From assembly GCF_008329525.1 (NCBI RefSeq), contig NZ_NPKQ01000001.1:1-64000 (forward strand): a stretch of DNA of 64,000 bases. Direction: 5' to 3'. The position numbers and the translations under genes were made by a program. This document shows, one piece after another, positions 33,681 to 42,785 of this stretch (its first letter is position 1; each line of letters starts with the position of its first letter). This DNA is from Tardiphaga sp. P9-11. Its GTDB lineage: Bacteria; Pseudomonadota; Alphaproteobacteria; Rhizobiales; Xanthobacteraceae. The notes below the pieces were generated by a model. It made no database searches, was not told the origin of the DNA, and saw only the letters and a program-made list of their open reading frames with translations.

Positions 33681-35353
33681 ACCGTTTCGCTGAACTGCTC
33701 GATCGCCTGGCCTATGAGCCCGGCCGCAACAACAAGCTGCGGCTGATCACTGGTTATTTCCGCGAAGTGCCGGATCCGGATCGCGGCTATGCACTGGCGG
33801 CGCTGACTGGCGCGCTGTCGTTCAAGCATGCCAAAGCGGGATTGATCCGCGATCTGATCGCATCGCGTACCGATCCGGTGTTGTTTGAGCTGTCTTACGA
33901 CTATGTCGGCGATCTCTCGGAGACGGTGGCACTGATGTGGCCGAAATCGCCCGAGATCGCACACAACAATCCACCACCACCCACACTCACAGAAGTCGTC
34001 ACCACACTGCGCACGCTCGCTAAGGCAGAACTGCCGGCGCAACTGATGCGGTGGCTCGATGAGCTGGACGAGACCGGGCGCTGGGCTCTGCTCAAGCTCG
34101 TCACCGGCGCCATGCGGATCGGCGTATCTGCGCGCCTCGCCAAGACCGCAGCTGCCGCGCTCGGCGACAAGGATCCGCATGACGTCGAGCTGATCTGGCC
34201 CGGCCTCGCGCCGCCCTATGGCGAATTGTTCGCCTGGCTCGAAGGCCGCGCTGACAAGCCGGTCAATCGCAATCCCGCGCCGTTCCGCCCGGTGATGCTG
34301 GCACATGCCATCGAGGAGTCCGACTTCGCCAATCTCGATGCGTCGGATTTCGTCGCGGAATGGAAATGGGATGGCATCCGGATTCAGGCAGTCAGCGGCA
34401 AAGGCGATGACGACAAGATCGTCACGCGGCTCTATTCGCGCACAGGCGAAGACGTCACCGGAAGTTTCCCGGATCTCACGCCATCGCTGCGATTGCCCGG
34501 CGCTATCGATGGCGAATTACTGGTACTGCGCGAGGGCCGCGTGCAGTCGTTCAACGTGCTGCAGCAACGGCTGAACCGAAAGAATGTGACGCCGAAGCTG
34601 ATCAAGGACTATCCGATTCATCTGCGCGCCTACGACCTGCTCAGCGATGGCGAAACAGACCTGCGCGAACTGCCGTTCGAGCAGCGGCGTGCGAAGCTTG
34701 AAACATTCATCGCAGAGCTTGATGACGACAGGATCGACCTGTCCGCTCAGATCCCGTTCGCGACGTGGGACGCTCTCACCTCAGCCCGTGCCGATCCCGC
34801 CGGCGCAGGTGCCGGCGAGGATGCCGACGCCGTCGAAGGCGTGATGCTAAAACGGCGCGATTCTGCCTATCTGCCCGGGCGCCCCAAGGGCCAGTGGTGG
34901 AAATGGAAGCGCGATCCGCACGTGATCGACGCCGTGCTGATGTATGCGCAGCGCGGCCACGGCAAGCGCTCGTCTTATTATTCGGACTACACCTTCGGCG
35001 TCTGGACCGCAGGCGAGAACGGTGATCAGCTCGTGCCGGTCGGCAAGGCCTATTTCGGCTTCACCGACGAGGAGTTGCTGCAGATCGACCGTTTCGTCCG
35101 CCGCAATACCACGGAGAAGTTCGGGCCGGTGCGCCACGTTACCCATGAACCAGACAAGGGTCTCGTGCTCGAAGTCGCCTTCGAGGGCCTGGCACGTTCG
35201 TCGCGGCACAAATCGGGCGTCGCGATGCGGTTTCCGCGCATCAGCCGGCTGCGCTGGGACAAACCGCCGGCTGAAGCCGATCGACTGGAAACGCTGGAGC
35301 GCATGCTAAAGTCTGAGACCACAATTACGCCGGCCGAGCCTGCCACGTCTTGA
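33677..35353 (+). CDS. ATP-dependent DNA ligase (DNA-repair associated)
   Basis: 558 residues from the ATG at 33677 (ATGA overlap with the exonuclease stop). N-terminal helical DNA-binding domain (~1-190), adenylation domain with the lysyl-AMP motif EWKWDGIR (Lys in K-W-D-G, ~230), YSRTGEDVTGSFPDL, AIDGELLV, YDLL and EGVMLKRRDSAYLPGR, then an OB-fold with KWKRDPHVIDAVLMYAQRG. Members of TIGR04120 (bacterial ligase of the lhr/pdeM/exonuclease group) seal nicks in a repair system separate from NHEJ LigD. It lacks polymerase or nuclease domains. Confidence 0.94.
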   Translation: MNRFAELLDRLAYEPGRNNKLRLITGYFREVPDPDRGYALAALTGALSFKHAKAGLIRDLIASRTDPVLFELSYDYVGDLSETVALMWPKSPEIAHNNPPPPTLTEVVTTLRTLAKAELPAQLMRWLDELDETGRWALLKLVTGAMRIGVSARLAKTAAAALGDKDPHDVELIWPGLAPPYGELFAWLEGRADKPVNRNPAPFRPVMLAHAIEESDFANLDASDFVAEWKWDGIRIQAVSGKGDDDKIVTRLYSRTGEDVTGSFPDLTPSLRLPGAIDGELLVLREGRVQSFNVLQQRLNRKNVTPKLIKDYPIHLRAYDLLSDGETDLRELPFEQRRAKLETFIAELDDDRIDLSAQIPFATWDALTSARADPAGAGAGEDADAVEGVMLKRRDSAYLPGRPKGQWWKWKRDPHVIDAVLMYAQRGHGKRSSYYSDYTFGVWTAGENGDQLVPVGKAYFGFTDEELLQIDRFVRRNTTEKFGPVRHVTHEPDKGLVLEVAFEGLARSSRHKSGVAMRFPRISRLRWDKPPAEADRLETLERMLKSETTITPAEPATS

Positions 35354-35425
35354 CGGCGCAAGCCGGTTCCCCATTTGCGTGGGACCACCTATGATGGGCG
35401 CGCGATTTGCGCGCAGGAGACCACG

Positions 35426-35746
35426 ATGCAGCCAAATGAGAGCCAGGACTTCCAGAGCAAAGGCTTGCCGGCCAGCAATGACGGCCTGTCCCGCTTTCTG
35501 GGTGGATCGCCGCTGGCGGTGCTCGGCCGGCTGATCCTGCTGTCGATCCTGGTCGGTGTCGTGCTCGCCGCCATCGGCTTCGATCCGTGGAACATCGTCA
35601 CCAGCATCCGCCGTCTGTTCCAGTGGGTCTATGACCTCGGCTTCGATGCCATCAATGGCCTCTGGCGCTACTTCCTGCTCGGCGCCGTGATCGTCGTGCC
35701 GATCTGGCTGATCATGCGGCTGTTCAGCGCCCCCCGCGGCCGCTGA
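35426..35746 (+). CDS. Small membrane protein (DUF6460-like)
   Basis: 106 residues from the ATG at 35426, with AGGAGA seven bases upstream; the longer frame from 35375 is non-conserved leader. Two hydrophobic helices (~24-44 and ~76-98) flank an amphipathic middle (DPWNIVTSIRRLFQWVYDLGFDAING). It resembles the small alphaproteobacterial family that ends in RYFLLGAVIVVPIWLI; I believe this is DUF6460 but did not verify. It lies 72 bp after the ligase and 30 bp before the MATE gene on the same strand. Function unknown. Confidence 0.75.
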   Translation: MQPNESQDFQSKGLPASNDGLSRFLGGSPLAVLGRLILLSILVGVVLAAIGFDPWNIVTSIRRLFQWVYDLGFDAINGLWRYFLLGAVIVVPIWLIMRLFSAPRGR

Positions 35747-35776
35747 GACGCGCGTCATCCACTTCAGGCTGCATTG

Positions 35777-37126
35777 ATGTCGTCGGGATTGTCCGTCACC
35801 AACAGGCGCGTCCTTGCCATTGCTGGTCCGGCCATGCTGGCCAATCTGACGACGCCTCTGATCGGCATCGTCTCGACCGCGGCAATCGGCAGGCTTGGCG
35901 ACCCGCACCTGCTCGGCGGTGTGGCTTTGGCCTCCGTGGCGTTCGACTGCATTTTCTGGCTGTTCGGATTTCTGCGCATGGCGACGGTTGCCTTCACCGC
36001 ACAGGCGCTTGGCGCCGGTGACCGGATCGAGGTGCGCGCTATCCTGCTGCGCGCGTTGATGCTCGGAGCGGCGATCGGGCTGACGCTGATTATCTTGCGG
36101 ACACCGCTGGCGGCGCTGGTGTTCAGCATCATGGGCGGCAGCGACGCCGTCACATCCGCCGCACGCCAGTATTTCTTCATCCGACTCTGGTCCGCGCCGC
36201 TGATGCTCGGCAACTATGTCATTCTCGGCTGGCTGGTCGGCCAGGCGCGGACCGGGATCGCTCTGGCACTGCAGGTCGGCATCAATCTCGCCAATATAGC
36301 GCTCACCGCCCTGCTGGTTCTGCAATTCGACTTTGGCGTCAGCGGCGCGGCACTGGCCACGGTGATCGCGGAAACCGCGGGCTTTCTCGCCGGCCTCATC
36401 GCCATGTGGAAAATCCTGGGCGGCCGCCTCGATGTGCCGCGCGCGATCCTGTTCGACCGCATCCGGCTACTACGGTTGTTCGCTGTCAATCGCGACATCA
36501 TGATCCGTACGGCAGCACTGATTGCTGCATTTCTCTTCTTCACGGCGCAGGGCGCCCGTGCAGGCGACCTGACCCTGGCTGCCAATGCAGTGCTCAACAA
36601 CTTCGTCATGATCGGCTCGTTCTTCCTCGACGGCATCGCCACCGCCGCCGAGCAACTCTGCGGTCAGGGCACCGGCGCTCGCGACCGCAAGCAGTTTTCC
36701 CGAGCCGTAAAGCTCGTCCTGATCTGGAGCACGGCATTCGGCATCGCTGTCACGTTGCTATTCGTGCTGTTCGGCGGCGCGCTGATCGATTTCATCACCA
36801 CCAGCCCCGAAGTCCGGCTCGCTGCGCGGAACTACATGCTGCTGGCGGCGCTGGCGCCCGCCTGTGGCGTCCTCGCTTATGCTTATGACGGCATCTATAT
36901 CGGCGCATCGTGGTCGCGCGACATGCGCAACCTGATGCTGCTGGCGCTGGCGATTTACATCGCCGCATGGTTCGCACTGGCCAGCCTTGGCAATACCGGA
37001 CTATGGCTAGCCTTTCTGGTGTTCATGCTGTCGCGCGGCGCGTTGCAGGCGCTGCGTCATCCAGCTTTGCTGCGACAGTCGTTTCCGCAGCAGACTTGGC
37101 TTACCCCGGCCAGTCTTCCGCGGTGA
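35777..37126 (+). CDS. MATE efflux pump, DinF-like
   Basis: 449 residues from the ATG at 35777; the TTG immediately upstream (35774) is an alternative. About twelve transmembrane helices in two MATE halves. The opening (NRRVLAIAGPAMLANLTTPLIGIVSTAAIGRLGDPHLLGGVA) and FLRMATVAFTAQALGAGD are the DinF branch of MATE, whose E. coli founder is DNA-damage inducible. The position right after the ligase-associated repair genes fits that theme, but no SOS box is visible. It could pump oxidised or damaged metabolites. It overlaps pyrD by 26 bp tail to tail. Confidence 0.87.
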   Translation: MSSGLSVTNRRVLAIAGPAMLANLTTPLIGIVSTAAIGRLGDPHLLGGVALASVAFDCIFWLFGFLRMATVAFTAQALGAGDRIEVRAILLRALMLGAAIGLTLIILRTPLAALVFSIMGGSDAVTSAARQYFFIRLWSAPLMLGNYVILGWLVGQARTGIALALQVGINLANIALTALLVLQFDFGVSGAALATVIAETAGFLAGLIAMWKILGGRLDVPRAILFDRIRLLRLFAVNRDIMIRTAALIAAFLFFTAQGARAGDLTLAANAVLNNFVMIGSFFLDGIATAAEQLCGQGTGARDRKQFSRAVKLVLIWSTAFGIAVTLLFVLFGGALIDFITTSPEVRLAARNYMLLAALAPACGVLAYAYDGIYIGASWSRDMRNLMLLALAIYIAAWFALASLGNTGLWLAFLVFMLSRGALQALRHPALLRQSFPQQTWLTPASLPR

Positions 37127-38195
37127 TGGTCGCCGCATCGGCGCCGACGATTTCCGACAGCGCTTCACGGCCGGTACGCAACAGCGTCGAGGACAGGTCA
37201 GCCTTGATGCTCTCGACCAGACCGACGCCTTTATAGACCAGCGAGGAATAGAGTTGGATCAGGCTCGCACCTGCGCGGATCTTGGTCAGTGCAGCGCCGC
37301 CCGAGTCGATGCCACCGGCACCGATCAGCGGGAACGCACCTTCGACGCGCACGAAGGTCTCCGCCACCATTCGGGTGGACAGCCTGAACAGCGGACGGCC
37401 TGACAATCCGCCCTGTTCCTTCGCACGCGTCTGCTCGCGCAATGTCGAGGGGCGGCCGATGCTGGTGTTCGCGACGATCATGCCGTCGACACGGCGCGAG
37501 CGCGCGACATGCACGACATCGTCGAGATCGGCGAGGCTGAGATCGGGCGCGATCTTCAGCAGCACCGGGGAATCTCCCGCATTCTTGCGGACGCGTTCAC
37601 GCGCATCGATCACGCGTGCCAGGAGATCGTCGAGTTCGGCGGCCTGCTGCAGATTGCGCAGGCCCGGCGTGTTCGGCGATGATACGTTGACGGTGAAATA
37701 GCTCGCCACCGGCGCAAAGGTCTCGATCAGCCGCACATAATCCTGCGTGCGATCAAGCGAATCCTTGTTGGCGCCGACATTGACGCCGACGATACCGCCA
37801 TTCTGCGCACGTGCAGCCAGCCGACGCAGCACGACCTCCGCACCGTCATTGTTGAAGCCGAGCCGGTTGATGACCGCTTCGTCACGCTCCAGCCGAAAGA
37901 TGCGCGGGCGCGGATTGCCGGACTGCGGCTTCGGCGTCACCGAGCCGATCTCGGCAAAACCGAAGCCAAGACGCAGCAGCGCGTCCGGCACTTCGGCATT
38001 CTTGTCGAAGCCGGCAGCGATCCCGACCGGATTGGGGAAATTCAGACCGAATGCACGGACTGCGAGCTTCGGATCATCCGGTCGCGGGCGCGCATAGGGC
38101 AGCATGCGCAACCCGCGGATTGCGAGCCGATGCGCGTCTTCGGCATCAAGCAGACGCAACATCGGCAGGGAAAAGGCATCGAAAGCACGGATCAC
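37101..38195 (-). CDS. pyrD: Quinone-dependent dihydroorotate dehydrogenase (class 2)
   Basis: 364 residues from a GTG start whose codon overlaps the stop of the DUF952 gene. The amphipathic N-terminal segment (FDAFSLPMLRLLDAEDAHRLAIRGLRM) anchors class 2 enzymes to the membrane. NPVGIAAGFDKNAE and VNVSSPNTPGLR (FMN and catalytic-serine loop), LKIAPDLS, ANTSIG and LIGAGGIDSG follow in the right order. It oxidises dihydroorotate to orotate with ubiquinone in pyrimidine synthesis. The length fits the family. The C-terminal 26 bases overlap the convergent MATE gene. Confidence 0.96.
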   Translation of the reverse strand: MIRAFDAFSLPMLRLLDAEDAHRLAIRGLRMLPYARPRPDDPKLAVRAFGLNFPNPVGIAAGFDKNAEVPDALLRLGFGFAEIGSVTPKPQSGNPRPRIFRLERDEAVINRLGFNNDGAEVVLRRLAARAQNGGIVGVNVGANKDSLDRTQDYVRLIETFAPVASYFTVNVSSPNTPGLRNLQQAAELDDLLARVIDARERVRKNAGDSPVLLKIAPDLSLADLDDVVHVARSRRVDGMIVANTSIGRPSTLREQTRAKEQGGLSGRPLFRLSTRMVAETFVRVEGAFPLIGAGGIDSGGAALTKIRAGASLIQLYSSLVYKGVGLVESIKADLSSTLLRTGREALSEIVGADAATITAEDWPG

Positions 38196-38536
38196 GATTT
38201 GAGCTCCGGAATGTCGTGGCTGCCGTCAGAGCGCGCGCGCAGGTCCATGATGGCGGTGACGGCGCCGAGATCGAGCTCTCCATAGAGATGCGGGAAAAGA
38301 TCGCCGCCGCGGGATGGCTCCCAGCGCAGAAAATCGCCGAGTGCGTCTGCGTCCACAGCGATCAGAAACAGGCCGGTCTGGCCTAAATAGTACTTCCGGA
38401 GCGTCTCGGGGAGCTGCGTTGCGGTGGAAAAGTGGATGAAGCCATCCCGGGCATCATCGGCGCTGCCGCGATAGGTGCCTTGGCGCTCGGCCTCGCGCCA
38501 GCTCGAAGCCGGACAGATTTTATAGATGGTGCGCAA
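38192..38536 (-). CDS. DUF952-family protein
   Basis: 114 residues from a TTG start at 38536, which puts the family opening L-R-T-I-Y-K-I-C at the N-terminus; the frame runs further (to 38653) but that part is not conserved in character. Family features: WREAERQGTYRGSADDARDGFIHFSTA and LRWEPSRGGDLFPHLYGEL. DUF952 has an ADP-ribosyl-transferase-like fold by some predictions; function unknown. It overlaps pyrD by four bases (GTGA) and is upstream of it, so the two are one transcript. Confidence 0.85.
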   Translation of the reverse strand: MRTIYKICPASSWREAERQGTYRGSADDARDGFIHFSTATQLPETLRKYYLGQTGLFLIAVDADALGDFLRWEPSRGGDLFPHLYGELDLGAVTAIMDLRARSDGSHDIPELKS

Positions 38537-38681
38537 CCGCCCGGACTTCCAAATTGTTGAATCAGCTGTTTTCGATGTGCGCGGACGCCCAGTCGCGGAT
38601 TTCGGTGGCTGGAGTCGGCAACCGACCGTATCGGCCGCCCCCCTCCACTTCAAGGCTGCACATTTTTTTCAAATGCCTGTT

Positions 38682-38722
38682 GCGAAATCCGCGCATTCAC
38701 GGCAATAATTCCTAGATTTCGC
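38682..38722. promoter_or_regulatory. Inverted repeat upstream of the S24 regulator
   Basis: GCGAAATC (38682-38689) and its exact inverse GATTTCGC (38715-38722) are separated by 25 bases, in the 232-bp gap between the DUF952 gene and the S24 regulator. A repressor dimer pair could use it as an autoregulatory operator. It is only one candidate. Confidence 0.35.
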
Positions 38723-38768
38723 CACGATTCACCGCCCCGCAGAAATCCGGGCCAACGGACTGAAACCG

Positions 38769-39401
38769 ATGATGCTTTCGCACACCCAGATCTGGAACGC
38801 CCTCGACCGCCTCGCGGAGCGCAACGGCCTGTCACCCTCCGGCCTAGCGAAGAAAGCAGGGCTCGATGCCACCACTTTCAACAAATCGAAGCGTATCACC
38901 AATGACGGCCGCGAGCGCTGGCCATCGACCGAGTCGGTTTCGAAAGCACTGACCGCTACCGGCGTGCCGATCGACAGTTTCGTCAACCTGATCGAAGGCA
39001 CCAAGCGCATCGTGCAGTCGGTGCCATTGCTCGGCTTCGCGCAGGCCGGCCATGGCGGTTACTTCGATGACGCAGGTTTCCCCGCCGGCAGCAAGGGCTG
39101 GGATGAAGTCGGCCTGCCTTCGGTAAATGACGAACACGCTTATGCGCTGAAGATCATGGGCGACTCGATGAAGCCCGCCTATCGCGATGGCGACATCATC
39201 GTCGTCTCGCCGGAAGCGCAGATCCGCAAGGGCGACCGCGTCGTGGTCAAGACCAAGGATGGCGAGGTGATGGTCAAGGAGCTGAAGCGCCGGACTACCA
39301 AGCTGATCGAACTGCAGTCGCTCAATCCGAACCACGTCGACCGCTCGTTTCCGGCGAGCGACGTCGAATGGATCGCTCGCATCGTCTGGGCGAGCCAGTA
39401 A
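38769..39401 (+). CDS. HTH / S24 LexA-like self-cleaving regulator
   Basis: 210 residues. An N-terminal helix-turn-helix (~5-60, LSPSGLAKKAGLDATTFNKSKR) and a C-terminal S24 peptidase domain. Catalytic Ser133 sits in MGDSM and Lys170 in VMVKEL, the LexA/UmuD Ser-Lys dyad. An Ala93-Gly94 in FAQAGHGGY is in the place of the LexA cleavage site. Such proteins repress genes until RecA-stimulated cleavage, or serve as phage-type repressors. No phage genes are nearby. A common alphaproteobacterial chromosomal S24 regulator is the likely identity. Confidence 0.88.
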   Translation: MMLSHTQIWNALDRLAERNGLSPSGLAKKAGLDATTFNKSKRITNDGRERWPSTESVSKALTATGVPIDSFVNLIEGTKRIVQSVPLLGFAQAGHGGYFDDAGFPAGSKGWDEVGLPSVNDEHAYALKIMGDSMKPAYRDGDIIVVSPEAQIRKGDRVVVKTKDGEVMVKELKRRTTKLIELQSLNPNHVDRSFPASDVEWIARIVWASQ

Positions 39402-39444
39402 TCAAACACACTCAGGACTGGCGTCTGGCCCCCGAATGATCTAT

Positions 39445-39468
39445 GCGAGTTCCCTATCCGGAACTCGC
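39445..39468. promoter_or_regulatory. Perfect hairpin in the leader of the NTF2-like gene
   Basis: GCGAGTTCC-CTATCC-GGAACTCGC, nine paired bases with a six-base loop, 16 bases before the ATG at 39485. There is no T-tract, so it is a weak terminator candidate for the S24 gene; it could also be a leader structure. Distinct from a simple chance palindrome by its perfect stem. Confidence 0.5.
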
Positions 39469-39484
39469 AGCTTTGGGTGAAGCC

Positions 39485-39994
39485 ATGACGACCAGAACAA
39501 TCGCTATCGGCACGATCGCGTTGGCGCTGGTCAGCGCAGGCTCTCTCGCACATGCGAAGCCCATGAACTGCGCAGTCGTCACGACGAAGCAGGTCGAAGC
39601 CCTGTTCGACCGCTGGAATAGCTCGCTCGCGACGCTCGACCCCGCCAAGGTCACCGCCAACTACGCATCCGACGCGGTGTTGTTGCCGACAGTATCCAAC
39701 GCACCGCGCACCGACAACGCCGGCATTCAGGATTACTTCGTCCACTTCCTGGAAAAGCACCCGCAAGGCAAGATCGACACGCGGACCGTCAAGATCGGCT
39801 GCAACATGGCATCCGACGTCGGCACCTACACCTTCACGCTGTCCGGCAAGTCCCCCGGCGATACGCAAATCGTCAAGGCCCGCTACAGCTATGTGTATGT
39901 CTACCGCGACAAGAAATGGCTGATCGCGCATCACCACTCGTCGGCCATGCCGGAGCCTGTCACGCCGGCGACAGCGACGGCAGCGCCGAAATAA
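39485..39994 (+). CDS. Secreted SgcJ/EcaC-type NTF2-like protein
   Basis: 169 residues from the ATG at 39485 (GGTGA upstream; the frame back to 39443 runs through a leader hairpin). Signal peptide ~1-24 (SLAHA cut), then an NTF2-like domain: TTKQVEALFDRWNSSLATLDPAKVTANYASDAVLLPTVSN and YVYVYRDKKWLIAHHHSS, the latter being the strand typical of CaMKII-association/SgcJ-like proteins. The calcium/calmodulin name is historic; many are scaffold or uncharacterised. The C-terminal Pro/Ala/Thr tail is low complexity. A bidirectional terminator follows at 40005. Confidence 0.83.
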   Translation: MTTRTIAIGTIALALVSAGSLAHAKPMNCAVVTTKQVEALFDRWNSSLATLDPAKVTANYASDAVLLPTVSNAPRTDNAGIQDYFVHFLEKHPQGKIDTRTVKIGCNMASDVGTYTFTLSGKSPGDTQIVKARYSYVYVYRDKKWLIAHHHSSAMPEPVTPATATAAPK

Positions 39995-40004
39995 CCATCG
40001 AGAA

Positions 40005-40035
40005 AAAGGCGCGCTCCATCAGGAAGCGCGCCTTT
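40005..40035. terminator. Bidirectional intrinsic terminator
   Basis: AAAGGCGCGCT pairs with AGCGCGCCTTT around ~9 bases. It lies between the convergent NTF2-like and LysRS genes and carries A and T runs on both sides, so it can act from either direction. Confidence 0.82.
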
Positions 40036-40057
40036 GATGTTTCGTCTGGTATGAGCC

Positions 40058-41701
40058 TCAGGCCGAGCGCGCCAGCGCGCCGTCGATCATGTTGATCGCA
40101 TTCTGCACGCCATAGACCGCGACGAAGGACCCGAAGCGCGGACCTTTCTCCTGGCCGAGCAGCACCTGATACAGCATGTTGAACCAGTCGAGCGATACGC
40201 CAGGCCGACCATCCTTGGCGAGCTTCTTGTGGTCGAGGAACGGCTCACGGCGACCGATCTCGTAGACCACGTTCTGGATGTCTTCAGGCGTTGCCTCCGC
40301 CGGCAAGCGCGACAGCGCATCGCGTAGATCCTGCAATGCCACACGCTCGACATCGGTGGGCTCGCGGAACGTCTTGGTCGGCGCCACGAAGTCCCGATAG
40401 TAATTGATGGCATAGCCGACCATCGCGTCGAGTCGCGGATGTGTCTGCGCGGAGATGCCCGGACGATAGCGCCGGATGAAACCCCACAGGGTCTCGGCAT
40501 TCTCGGCGTTCGACGACGACACCAGTGTCAACAGCAGCTGGAACGTGACCGGCATGTCCGCCACCGGTGGATCGCCGGCATGGATGTGCCACGCCGGATT
40601 GGACAGGCGCTGCTTGGGATCCTGTTTCGCATAGCCTTCAACGAACTGCTGGTACTCGTCGACATTGCGCGGAATCACGTCGAAGAATAGCCGCTTCGCC
40701 GCCTTGGGCTCGCGATACATGAACAGCGACAGCGATTCCGGCGAGGCATAGCGCAGCCATTCGTCGATGGTCAGGCCATTGCCTTTCGATTTCGAAATCT
40801 TGCCGCCCTTGTCGTCGAGGAAGAGCTCATAGTTGAAGCCTTCCGGCGGCGTGCCGCCGAGCGCCGCGCAGATCTTGCCCGACAGCCTCACGGAATCGAT
40901 GAGATCCTTGCCGGCCATTTCATAGTCGATGCCGAGCGCAGCCCAGCGCATCGCCCAGTCGGCCTTCCACTGGCACTTCACATTGCCGCCGGTGACCGGC
41001 GTCTCGACTTCCTCGTTGGTGTCGGGATCGACATAGGTGACGGTGCCGGCAGCCACGTCGCGGCGAATCATCGGCACCTGCAGAACCACACCCGTCGTCT
41101 TGCTGATGGGGAGGAACGGTGAATAAGTCGCACGGCGATCCGGGCCCAGCGTCGGCAGGATGATGTCCATGACCTTGTCATAGACCGCAAGCATCTTCAG
41201 CAGAGTCGCATCGAACCGGCCGGATGTGTAGTACTCGGTCGACGAGGCGAACTCGTAGTCGAAGCCGAACTGATCCAGGAAGACGCGCAGCCGGGCATTG
41301 TTGGCCGCACCGAAGGACGGATATTCGTTCGAGAACGGATCCGGGACACGCGTCAGCGGCTTGCCAAGATGCGCCGCCAACATGTCCTTGTTCGGCACAT
41401 TGTCCGGCACCTTGCGCAGGCCGTCCATGTCGTCGGAGAAGGCGATCAGCCGGGTCTTGATCTTGTCCTCGGTGAGCACACGAAACGCATGGCGCACCAT
41501 GGTGGTGCGCGCGACCTCGCCGAAGGTGCCGATATGCGGCAGGCCCGACGGACCGTAGCCGGTCTCGAACAGCACTTCCTGTTTCGGCGTTTTCTTCAGA
41601 CGCGCCACCAGTGCCTTAGCCTGCTCGAACGGCCAGGCGTTGGAAGTCTCGGCAAGCGTGCGCAGCTCGCTCGGGCTCATGGTGGGGTCTAGCGTGGACA
41701 T
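40058..41701 (-). CDS. lysS: Lysyl-tRNA synthetase, class I
   Basis: 547 residues from the ATG at 41701. Class I signature HIGH appears as GLPHIGTF (53-60) and KMSKS as [10 protein letters not shown]. Class I LysRS replaces class II in archaea and in alphaproteobacteria such as Rhizobiales. It charges tRNA-Lys with ATP and lysine. The C-terminal helical tRNA-binding part is complete. The open frame's extra 35 residues up to 41806 are non-conserved. It has no operon partners; a divergent binding-protein-like gene starts beyond. Confidence 0.95.
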   Translation of the reverse strand: MSTLDPTMSPSELRTLAETSNAWPFEQAKALVARLKKTPKQEVLFETGYGPSGLPHIGTFGEVARTTMVRHAFRVLTEDKIKTRLIAFSDDMDGLRKVPDNVPNKDMLAAHLGKPLTRVPDPFSNEYPSFGAANNARLRVFLDQFGFDYEFASSTEYYTSGRFDATLLKMLAVYDKVMDIILPTLGPDRRATYSPFLPISKTTGVVLQVPMIRRDVAAGTVTYVDPDTNEEVETPVTGGNVKCQWKADWAMRWAALGIDYEMAGKDLIDSVRLSGKICAALGGTPPEGFNYELFLDDKGGKISKSKGNGLTIDEWLRYASPESLSLFMYREPKAAKRLFFDVIPRNVDEYQQFVEGYAKQDPKQRLSNPAWHIHAGDPPVADMPVTFQLLLTLVSSSNAENAETLWGFIRRYRPGISAQTHPRLDAMVGYAINYYRDFVAPTKTFREPTDVERVALQDLRDALSRLPAEATPEDIQNVVYEIGRREPFLDHKKLAKDGRPGVSLDWFNMLYQVLLGQEKGPRFGSFVAVYGVQNAINMIDGALARSA

Positions 41702-41772
41702 CGTGTTTTGGGCCTCCGGGCCGCGGAACCTAGCGGCTCCGCACCGAAATGCCAAACCGCGAATGAAAGGAA

Positions 41773-42708
41773 TTAGAATGGGCTGACCGAGAAATAACGC
41801 AGCCATAAATCCGTGTAGCGGCCTTTCTCCCAGACCCGGAACAGGGCCCAGTTCAGCGCCTGGCGCAGCGTGTCATTGCCTTTGCGGACCGCAATGCCGA
41901 CACCCTCGCCGAAAAAACGGCTTTCAATGAAGGGGCCGCCGCTGAAGGCGCAGCAGTCCGTGGAGTCGCTGCCGTTGATCCAGAAAGCGAACGAAATCGC
42001 ATCGCCGAAGATGAAATCGACCTCGCTGCGTTTCAGCGCCTGGCGTAGCGCATCGTCGCTCGGGAAAGGCACCAGCACCGCATCGGTGAACATCGCCTTC
42101 AGATAGGCCTCATGGGTCGAGCCGGCGATCACGCCGACCTTCTTGCCTTCGAGATATTCCGGGCGAATCTCCGGCATCACAGCATTCTTGCGGGCCACGA
42201 AGCGAGCCGGCGCGCGGTAATAGGGATCGGTGAAATCGACGCGGGCACGAATCTGAGGTGTCACCGCCATGGAGGCAATGATGGCGTCGCCGCGGTTGCT
42301 GGAAATGGCATCGAGCAGCGTCTCGAAGCGGCGCATCTGCACCGTGCAGGTGACCTTGATCTCCTCGCAAAGAAGGCGCGCGAGATCGACGTTGAAGCCG
42401 GCCGGGTTGCCGTCGGGACCGGTGAAATTGAACGGCGGATAGTCGGTCTCGGTCAGGAAGCGGATCACGGTGATGCGCGACAGGTCGGGCCGGTCCGGAC
42501 GGCGCCGCGGATCCCAGAAGCCCGGCACGGCCTGCGGGCCCGGCTGGCTCACGGCCGGTGCCGAAGTCTGCGCGAAACCGGCCGTCGCCGAAAACAACGA
42601 CATCCACGCGCCCAGCAGCATGCCAAGAGTCAGCTTGAGCGTCAGCGCAGTTGCGCGACACTTCGTCAGAGGTATTTGGTTGCTGGAATTAACCATCTGT
42701 GGTTGCAT
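41773..42708 (-). CDS. Extracellular solute-binding protein, polar amino acid type (family 3)
   Basis: 311 residues from the ATG at 42708, preceded by GGAAG. Signal peptide ~1-44 (unusually long, with [21 protein letters not shown] as the hydrophobic core). The SBP_bac_3 domain starts [34 protein letters not shown], with [28 protein letters not shown] and [13 protein letters not shown]. It would bind an amino acid or related ligand in the periplasm; no permease is adjacent. Cysteines at the C-terminal part (DSTDCCAF) are unusual. It diverges from the glycosyltransferase across 77 bp. Confidence 0.88.
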   Translation of the reverse strand: MQPQMVNSSNQIPLTKCRATALTLKLTLGMLLGAWMSLFSATAGFAQTSAPAVSQPGPQAVPGFWDPRRRPDRPDLSRITVIRFLTETDYPPFNFTGPDGNPAGFNVDLARLLCEEIKVTCTVQMRRFETLLDAISSNRGDAIIASMAVTPQIRARVDFTDPYYRAPARFVARKNAVMPEIRPEYLEGKKVGVIAGSTHEAYLKAMFTDAVLVPFPSDDALRQALKRSEVDFIFGDAISFAFWINGSDSTDCCAFSGGPFIESRFFGEGVGIAVRKGNDTLRQALNWALFRVWEKGRYTDLWLRYFSVSPF

Positions 42709-42785
42709 ACAGGTGCTTCCGGATCGCGGTCTTATAGACCATCCGGCGTAAGACGCGAGTAGCGTTTGTGGTGTGAGGGCGTTGC

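Noticed and set aside
23008-38768. SOS boxes (GTTC-N7-GTTC or GAAC-N7-GAAC) for the repair genes and DinF-like pump
   Set aside because: None found in the leaders of lhr, the exonuclease or the MATE gene; only partial matches such as single GTTC or GAAC words.
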